In this document: positions 39,287-44,184 of the stretch, piece by piece
Layout of the letters: every line of letters starts with the position of its first letter
Position numbering within the stretch: position 1 is the stretch's first letter
NCBI GenBank assembly: GCA_040255445.1
Contig: JBDZUZ010000013.1
Coordinates: 1-44,184 of the forward strand
DNA length: 44,184 nucleotides
Source: JBDZUZ01 sp040255445
GTDB taxonomy: Bacteria; Planctomycetota; Phycisphaerae; Phycisphaerales; UBA1924
Reading direction: 5' to 3'
Notes under the pieces: generated by a model
Told to the model about the DNA's origin: nothing
What the model saw: only the letters and a program-made list of their open reading frames with translations
The model's database searches: none
Program-made: the position numbers and the translations under genes

Positions 39287-40309
39287 CTACTTCCCCCGCA
39301 CCACCAAAACCCCCGCCTCCCCCCGCGCCACGATCTTGATCCCCTCCGCCACCGCCGCCGGCACCAGGCACGTCCGCCCCAGCTCCAGCTCCGTCTCTTC
39401 CGCCCCCTCCAGCGTCACCGCGCCCCGGACCACCATCACCACCACCGGCGCAGCGGTCGGCGCGGTCACCATCATCCGCCCCCGGTCCGGCAGCGCGATC
39501 TCATCGACACTGAAGAACTCGTTGTCCACCAGCCGCATCCCCATCTGCCCCGCCATCCGCGCACGGGGCGACGGCGCCGGGCCCCACGCGATGCACGCCA
39601 GGCTCTGCTCGATGTGCAGCTCGCGCCCCTGCCGCCCCCAGTCGTACACGCGGAAGGTTGTATCGCTGGGCGTCTGCACCTCCGCCACCAGCACCCCCGC
39701 GCCCAGCGCGTGCACCGTGCCGCTCGGGAGCGTGTGACACTCGCCCGGCACCGCCGGCGCTGCGACCATCAGATCCACCACGCCGCGGCCATCGCCTTCC
39801 TGCAGCGCGGCAGCGAACCGCTCGCGCGTCACGCCGTCCTTCACACCCTTGTAGATCACCGCCCCCGGCTCGGCATCGAGGATGTACCAACACTCGGTCT
39901 TGAGGTGCGCATCGGGATGGCTCGCCGCGTACGCCGGGCTCGGGTGCACCTGCACCGACAGGTTCTCGCGCGCATCCAGAAACTTGATCAGCAGCGGAAA
40001 CCCGCCGTCCGCGGCCGGCCGCGCCCCACCCACCAGATCCGCACCCCACGCCCCCACCACATCCCGCAACGTCCGACCCTTCATCGGCCCCGCATCCACC
40101 ACCGACCGCACGGCGCCGCCCCCCGCGCCCGAAGCGCTCGTCGCCGCGAGGTCCGCCAGTTCCCAGCTCTCCCCGATCCGCGCGCCAGCCGCAACCGGCT
40201 TCCCAAACCGCGAAAGACGATCACCGCCCCACACCTTCTCGAGCAGCACAGGAACAAAGGTCAGCGGGTACGGCTGCACGCCAGATTCAGACTTGCTCGG
40301 CTCGGTCAT
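39287..40309 (-). CDS. manA: Mannose-6-phosphate isomerase, class I
   Basis: A 340-residue zinc-dependent cupin isomerase interconverting mannose 6-phosphate and fructose 6-phosphate, feeding GDP-mannose synthesis. The N-terminus YPLTFVPVLLEKVWGGDRLSRF is typical. Zinc-ligand regions are FLDARENLSVQVHPSPAYA (His122), LKTECWYILDAEPGA (Glu139) and PSGTVHALGAGVLVAEVQ (His200), followed by PSDTTFRVYDWGR. The C-terminal cupin-like part ends LVPAAVAEGIKIVARGEAGV. The size matches the short bacterial type rather than the longer E. coli enzyme. It is separate from the FabZ-like gene by 136 bp. Convergence with the aminotransferase hints at sugar metabolism, but no operon link exists. Confidence 0.93.
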   Translation of the reverse strand: MTEPSKSESGVQPYPLTFVPVLLEKVWGGDRLSRFGKPVAAGARIGESWELADLAATSASGAGGGAVRSVVDAGPMKGRTLRDVVGAWGADLVGGARPAADGGFPLLIKFLDARENLSVQVHPSPAYAASHPDAHLKTECWYILDAEPGAVIYKGVKDGVTRERFAAALQEGDGRGVVDLMVAAPAVPGECHTLPSGTVHALGAGVLVAEVQTPSDTTFRVYDWGRQGRELHIEQSLACIAWGPAPSPRARMAGQMGMRLVDNEFFSVDEIALPDRGRMMVTAPTAAPVVVMVVRGAVTLEGAEETELELGRTCLVPAAVAEGIKIVARGEAGVLVVRGK

Positions 40310-40445
40310 CGCGCGGCGTCTCCATCGGCGCCCGGTTCACCCGAGCCCGCACCACAGTACAACACCGCTCGAACCTCTACCGCGATCGTGAACGCCGCGG
40401 TCCCGCCGGGCCGCACGATCGCGCCCCGCCCCCCGTCACCCCCAC

Positions 40446-40997
40446 TCACTCCATCGCCATCCCCGTGATCTGCGCTTCGAACGCGATCCGGTCCTCCACC
40501 ACGCCCTGCACATCGACGATGAAGCGCCGCTTCTGGTACTTCACATCCTGGCACAGCACGTAGAACATGTCCCCGGGCTGCACCATGTTCCGGAACGCGC
40601 AGTTCTCCAGCCGCAGGAACGCGGCCAGCGTCGGCTCGCCCTTCCGCTTCGCGTACACATAGCACGCTAGCTGCGCGGCGGTCTCGACCATCAGCACACC
40701 CGGGAACATCGGCTTGCCGGGGAAATGGCCGGGCACCCAGAACGCATCGCTCCGGATCTCCGTCGCCCCCACCGACCGGGACATGTCCGGGCTGGTCCAG
40801 ACGATCCGGTCGAGCAACGCCATCTGCCCCCGGTGTGGGTTCCACGCCTCGATCGCCTTCCGATCCGCCAGCGTGGCGTTCAAATCGATACCGGCGAGGT
40901 CGAAGAGAAACTTCGACCCCGCCGCGGGCGTTCCCGATGGTTCACCGCTCGCCGCCGGGGCCGAAGCCCCGCCCGACTCATTGCGGGCTGTCGGCAT
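40446..40997 (-). CDS. 3-hydroxyacyl-ACP dehydratase, FabZ family
   Basis: A 183-residue hot-dog-fold protein of the FabZ/FabA type, which dehydrates 3-hydroxyacyl-ACP in fatty acid elongation. The catalytic pair is in the segment GHFPGKPMFPGVLMVET: the histidine and the glutamate fourteen residues later are spaced as in E. coli FabZ. NPHRGQMALLDRIVW matches the usual PHRxPxLLVDRV opening with changes. ENCAFRNMVQPGDMF and the C-terminal strand VVEDRIAFEAQITGMAM fit the family. A 45-residue Ala/Gly/Ser-rich N-terminal extension is unlike short FabZ. Variation in the PHR motif means it might be a paralogue with another acyl substrate. It overlaps the Hc1-like gene by 20 bp; GGAG lies about nine bases before the ATG. 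Confidence 0.87.
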   Translation of the reverse strand: MPTARNESGGASAPAASGEPSGTPAAGSKFLFDLAGIDLNATLADRKAIEAWNPHRGQMALLDRIVWTSPDMSRSVGATEIRSDAFWVPGHFPGKPMFPGVLMVETAAQLACYVYAKRKGEPTLAAFLRLENCAFRNMVQPGDMFYVLCQDVKYQKRRFIVDVQGVVEDRIAFEAQITGMAME

Positions 40998-41160
40998 TCC
41001 GCATCTCCAGGACCTTCTGGCGGACTTCCTGCGCGGCGTTCTTGATCTCCTGCATGCTCTGACGCACGCGGGTGCCCGCAGCCTTGTTCCCGCCCTCGGC
41101 CTTCTTCAGGTCGTCCTCGATCTCGCTCATGATCTTCTTGATCTTCTCGAACGCTTCCAT
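40978..41160 (-). CDS. Histone H1-like (Hc1 type) DNA-binding protein
   Basis: A 60-residue lysine-rich helical protein. The pattern FEKIKKIMSEIEDDLKKAE, then GNKAAGTRVRQSMQEIKNAA and QEVRQKVLEMRN matches the N-terminal domain of chlamydial Hc1 and the small Hc1-like proteins of Bacteroidetes and planctomycetes, where GNKAAGxRVRxxM is conserved. These bind DNA non-specifically and compact the nucleoid. The C-terminal lysine/alanine tail of Hc1 is missing, so it corresponds to the short form. ATG 41160 is preceded by AAGGGGAGCG, a strong ribosome site. The stop lies inside the FabZ-like gene's start region (20-bp overlap), so the two are probably translated from one mRNA. Confidence 0.83.
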   Translation of the reverse strand: MEAFEKIKKIMSEIEDDLKKAEGGNKAAGTRVRQSMQEIKNAAQEVRQKVLEMRNADSPQ

Positions 41161-41311
41161 CGCTCCCCTTTCCCTCGGGGGCATGCCCCGAGCCCGCGCC
41201 CGTAGTGCGCGACCCTGACAAGGTAGTACCGCCCCGGCCCACCCCCTGATGGCGGTGGCTCCGACGCATTGGGCCATGCTAGCACGCCCTCAGGCCCCAG
41301 AAAGGCCGTTC

Positions 41312-42325
41312 CTATCGGCACACCTGGGGTAAAAGCCGCTCGATCTGCTCCAGAGCGGCGTGCAGGTACTTGGGGCCGCCCTCCCGGTCGATCACCGCCG
41401 GGGCACAGGCCGCCATGAGCACCCGCCGAACATTCACCAACTCCGGGTAGTGGTCGTCACACCCTAACCCCAGCTCCCGCCGGTATTTAGCCAGCACGGA
41501 CACCGGCTTGAGCCCGTCCAGCAGCTCCTTGCACCCCCAGTACTGCCGCTCCAGATAGACCGCATCCTCGGTCCAGTGCCCGGGGTGAACCATGGCCAGG
41601 TCGATCAGGACGCACCGCTCCGACCCATCGCCGCACTTCCGCAGCATCGCGTTCCCGCCGTGCAGATCGCCGTGGCACCAGGCGTTGATCGGCCGCGTCT
41701 CCCAGCGCCGGATGAGCGTGGGCAGGTGCTTGGAGACCCGCTTGACCAGGTCGTTCCACTTCTGCCCTTCGGCGATCCGCCCGCTCTTGGCGACTTCGCG
41801 CGACCGGTCCAGCAGCGGCGCCCAGTCAGGACTCTTGGGGTGGCCATCGGGCTTCCATTGCCGGACCGCCGCGGCCTGGAACTCCGCCGCGGTCCGCAGC
41901 AGCGCATCGACCGTCTCGGGCAGGTGCTCTGCGTTCGACAGCCGCCCGCCGAGCGGATCGCCCTCGAACCGCTCCACTACCAGCCACGCCAGGTCGTACC
42001 CGCCCACCTCGTCGCCGCCCGCCACCAGCCGCGGCACGGGCAGGTGCTCGCCGTCGCCCTCGCTCCACCTGTGGATATCGCACGCGCCCAGATGGGACGT
42101 CCACCGGTGCTCGACCGGGCCGACTGGCAGTTTGATTAGGACACGGATCTCGCGGCCATCATCGAGCCGCCAGGTGCTGAAACCGGTAGAAGCGCCGCCC
42201 CGCTGCCACGCAGCGCGGAACCACTCGATCCTCCCGAGCCGGCCGCCACACTGCTCCCGGAGCACCGGCTCCAGCGCGACGGCCAACCCCTGGGTGTCAC
42301 CATCCGGCACCTGCGACAAACCCAT
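41312..42325 (-). CDS. APH/choline-kinase-type phosphotransferase
   Basis: A 337-residue kinase-like protein of the aminoglycoside phosphotransferase superfamily. The catalytic loop WCHGDLHGGNAMLR (Asp220) and the metal-binding CVLIDLAMVHPGHWTEDAVYL (Asp242) are intact. The N-lobe has GGASTGFSTWRLDDGREIRV with the lysine in VLIKLPVG and a hinge-like LAWLVVERFEGDPLGG. The context does not name a substrate: sugars, amino alcohols and small-molecule antibiotics are all possible. It is not close enough to any resistance enzyme to infer drug resistance. It lies 33 bp after rsmA in the same direction and may be co-transcribed with it. Confidence 0.85.
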   Translation of the reverse strand: MGLSQVPDGDTQGLAVALEPVLREQCGGRLGRIEWFRAAWQRGGASTGFSTWRLDDGREIRVLIKLPVGPVEHRWTSHLGACDIHRWSEGDGEHLPVPRLVAGGDEVGGYDLAWLVVERFEGDPLGGRLSNAEHLPETVDALLRTAAEFQAAAVRQWKPDGHPKSPDWAPLLDRSREVAKSGRIAEGQKWNDLVKRVSKHLPTLIRRWETRPINAWCHGDLHGGNAMLRKCGDGSERCVLIDLAMVHPGHWTEDAVYLERQYWGCKELLDGLKPVSVLAKYRRELGLGCDDHYPELVNVRRVLMAACAPAVIDREGGPKYLHAALEQIERLLPQVCR

Positions 42326-42358
42326 ATCACCCGCAGTCTACCGCGATCCGCCGCGGCG

Positions 42359-43213
42359 TCACCCCGCTCCGCTCACATCCGATGCGGGATTCACATTCCC
42401 GGACTTGGACCACTCGTGCAGGGCACGCAGCTCTGCGAGCCCCAGCGACTCGGCGCGGGCCTCCGGGGCGATCCCAGGTGGGAACGGCCGCGACCGCCCC
42501 AGCACCGCGCCCAGCTGCTTGCGCCGCTTCTCAAAGAGCATCGAACAGAACGCGTGCAGAGCTTCAGGATCTTCGCAGCACGCCGCGGCCTTCCGCCGCA
42601 CCGCCACCATCGCGCTGGTCACATCCGGCCGCGGCCAGAAGCACGCCGGCGGCAGCACGCCCACCAATTCCACCTCCGCCACGCACGCCGCGAGCACGCT
42701 GATCGGTCCGTAATCCTTCGACCCCGCGCCAGCGCCCAGCCGGTCCGCTACCTCGCGCTGGATCGTGACGAACAGGCCGCGGCAGCGCGGCACCTTCGCG
42801 AGCAGGATCGTCATCACCGGTGTGCCCGCGCCATACGGCAGGTTCGAGACCAGCGCGAACGGGCCCGGGCCGATCGCTTCGAGCAGGGCCGGGTTGAGCG
42901 AACGCTTGCCGTCGAGACAGTCGCCCTCGACCAGCGTGAAGTTCGGCCGATCCGCGAACCGCTCGCGGAGCATCGCCGCCAGGCCGCGGTCGATCTCCGC
43001 CGCGATCACGCGGCAGCCGCGGTCGAGCAGTTCCTCGGTCATCGTGCCCGTGCCGGGGCCGATCTCGAGGACTGTTTCACCCGCGCCGACCGCCGCGGCA
43101 TCGACCAGCTTGCGGATCAGGTTGTGATCAATGAGGAAGTTCTGTCCGAACTGCTTCCGCGGCGAGAGGCCGTGAGCGGCGAGCATCGACTTGATCTCGG
43201 CGAGGGTCTGCAT
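42359..43213 (-). CDS. rsmA: 16S rRNA (adenine1518-N6/adenine1519-N6)-dimethyltransferase
   Basis: A 284-residue RsmA (KsgA) enzyme that dimethylates two adjacent adenines in helix 45 of 16S rRNA late in small-subunit assembly. Hallmarks are KQFGQNFLIDHNLIRKLVDA, motif I VLEIGPGTGTMTEELL, VIAAEIDRGLAAML, VEGDCLD, and the catalytic NLPY at 124-127 (VSNLPYGAGTPVM; the usual following residues are NxS or AAS). FVTIQREVADRLGAGAGSKDYGPISVLA and ACFWPRPDVTSAMVAV complete the family pattern. I chose ATG 43213, where similarity begins. The upstream HAD gene ends 17 bp before the start, so an operon is likely. Confidence 0.95.
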   Translation of the reverse strand: MQTLAEIKSMLAAHGLSPRKQFGQNFLIDHNLIRKLVDAAAVGAGETVLEIGPGTGTMTEELLDRGCRVIAAEIDRGLAAMLRERFADRPNFTLVEGDCLDGKRSLNPALLEAIGPGPFALVSNLPYGAGTPVMTILLAKVPRCRGLFVTIQREVADRLGAGAGSKDYGPISVLAACVAEVELVGVLPPACFWPRPDVTSAMVAVRRKAAACCEDPEALHAFCSMLFEKRRKQLGAVLGRSRPFPPGIAPEARAESLGLAELRALHEWSKSGNVNPASDVSGAG

Positions 43214-43229
43214 GCGTTGCTCTGATCCG

Positions 43230-44129
43230 CTACCAGGCCCCCGACAGGATCTGCTCGACCGCGTGGGCCACACCGTCCTCATCGTTGCGGAGCGTGTGCC
43301 GCTTCGCGGCCTGCCGGATCGATGGCACCGCGTTGCCCATCGCGATGCCCAGCCCCGCGTTCTGCATCATGCTCAGATCGTTGATCTCATCGCCGATCGC
43401 CGCGATCCGCGTTGGCGCAATGTCCAGCTGCTCGGCGATCCGCGACACCGCCGACCACTTGCTCGCCTCCCGGTGGAACAGCTCGAGGATGTGCAGCGAC
43501 TCGCCCGCGGGGATGCGGTGATCGTGCCCCGGCCCCACCACCGCCGGGAACGCGTGCACGATCGCGCGATCGATGCACAGCGACTTGAGGCTCTCGCCCA
43601 CGCCCGCCAGCCGGTTGGAAAACCCGCACGCCCCCACCCGCACGGTGTGCTCCGGGTGCTCATCGTCATCGAGATGATCGACATACCGCACCCGCACGCT
43701 CATCGCGCCGAACCACCACTCGGTCACCGGATCGAGCGCAATCCCGCCGCGGCCGCGGACCACCAGATAGTCGTACCCCGCCTCAAGCGGATCCTTGAGC
43801 ACCAGCGCGGCCAGCTCATGTTGATGCAGATGCTCGACGCTCTCGGCGACCAACTCGCGCTCGATCGAGAACCGGTGCAGCGTGCGCGAAGTCCTCGGGC
43901 ACGCGATGATCGCCCCGCCCGCAACCACCACCGCATCACTCTGCGCGATCGCCTCCAGCGCGGGCCGACACTCGACCAGCCCCCGCCCCGTACACACCGT
44001 CACCGCCATGCCGGCCTGACGCGCCGCCGCGATCGCCGCGGCATTCCGCGCCGACACACAACTATCCCGCCCGAGCAGGGTGCCATCGAGATCAACAGCG
44101 AGCAGGTCGTACTTGCGGGTCCCGGTCAC
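43230..44129 (-). CDS. HAD-family phosphatase, Cof (IIB) type
   Basis: A 299-residue HAD hydrolase with a IIB cap, the group that includes Cof and sugar or nucleotide phosphatases. Motif I is LLAVDLDGTLLG (nucleophile Asp13, Asp15), motif II the threonine in VTVCTGRG, motif III the lysine in REASKWSAVSRIAEQL, and motif IV GDEINDLSMMQNAGLGIAMGN with its acidic pair. The cap lies between about residues 85 and 200. Length fits the family. The substrate cannot be inferred from neighbours (rsmA downstream). About 55 bp remain upstream before the window ends. Confidence 0.93.
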   Translation of the reverse strand: MTGTRKYDLLAVDLDGTLLGRDSCVSARNAAAIAAARQAGMAVTVCTGRGLVECRPALEAIAQSDAVVVAGGAIIACPRTSRTLHRFSIERELVAESVEHLHQHELAALVLKDPLEAGYDYLVVRGRGGIALDPVTEWWFGAMSVRVRYVDHLDDDEHPEHTVRVGACGFSNRLAGVGESLKSLCIDRAIVHAFPAVVGPGHDHRIPAGESLHILELFHREASKWSAVSRIAEQLDIAPTRIAAIGDEINDLSMMQNAGLGIAMGNAVPSIRQAAKRHTLRNDEDGVAHAVEQILSGAW

Positions 44130-44158
44130 GGGTTGAGGGTACGCGGCGGATCACCCCC

Positions 44159-44184
44159 GTGGCATCGGCATCGTGCCGATGGGT
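44159..44184. repeat. GTGGCA-type hairpin at the window end (possibly incomplete)
   Basis: CATCGGCA (44163-44170) pairs with TGCCGATG (44174-44181) around TCG. It begins GTGGCATCGGC, like the hairpin at 39039-39063. The window ends three bases after the stem, so flanks cannot be compared. Confidence 0.5.

Noticed and set aside
41312..42325. Reading the APH-type kinase as an antibiotic-resistance gene
   Set aside because: Only the general kinase motifs match; substrate-specific features of known resistance enzymes were not recognised.
1..44184. tRNA, rRNA, transposase, integrase or prophage genes
   Set aside because: No cloverleaf-like segment, rRNA-like block or mobile-element protein was recognised anywhere in the window on reading.

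Overview
The window is GC-rich bacterial chromosome with tightly packed genes. The inferred source is a planctomycete, probably Phycisphaerae-like. The reasons are the pairing of an Hc1-type histone-like protein with large vWA/MoxR/DUF58 membrane clusters, a second SecA-like ATPase next to a site-2-protease/HlyD fusion, and many small intergenic hairpin repeats. This assignment rests on gene content, not on a marker-gene comparison. No rRNA, tRNA, CRISPR array, transposase or prophage gene was recognised.

Layout. 1-6.3 kb: the 3' part of guaB; a ParE/RelE-Phd toxin-antitoxin pair bracketed by two copies of a palindromic repeat; a Bax inhibitor-1/YccA membrane protein with a clear terminator; a TPR lipoprotein; a third repeat copy; and ychF. 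6.4-10.1 kb (minus strand): an M24 aminopeptidase, accB, accC and a small DUF6265-like lipoprotein. 10.2-11.8 kb: an orphan double-length binding-protein-dependent ABC permease. 11.9-26.2 kb (plus strand): a long run of close or overlapping genes, comprising an NHL-repeat lipoprotein, a vWA/GATase-like membrane protein, MoxR ATPase, a small lipoprotein, DUF58 protein, BatA-like vWA protein, a second GATase-like membrane protein, an ABC ATPase and a double ABC-2 permease. 26.4-29.2 kb: a large secreted protein. 29.2-37.6 kb (minus strand): a methyltransferase, then what I consider the most unusual system here. It consists of a SecA-derived motor lacking the C-terminal translocation domains, a PqqD-like/M50 protease/HlyD fusion, a GAF-TM-HlyD protein and a secreted HlyD-like adaptor. 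37.8-39.0 kb: a DegT/DnrJ aminotransferase. 39.3-44.1 kb (minus strand): manA, a FabZ-family dehydratase, the Hc1-like histone, an APH-type kinase, rsmA and a Cof-type HAD phosphatase.

How the genes fit together. accB and accC supply two acetyl-CoA carboxylase parts for fatty acid synthesis, and the FabZ-like gene further on belongs to the same pathway. The 11.9-26.2 kb block looks like one transcriptional unit: MoxR AAA+ chaperone, DUF58 and vWA partners, and an ABC exporter, with lipoproteins and large periplasmic domains acting at the envelope. The 30.1-37.6 kb block looks like an export or maturation machine. A cytosolic SecA-like ATPase is encoded with a membrane protease carrying a possible peptide-recognition domain, plus three HlyD-type adaptor modules. 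No outer-membrane channel or substrate gene was seen beside it.
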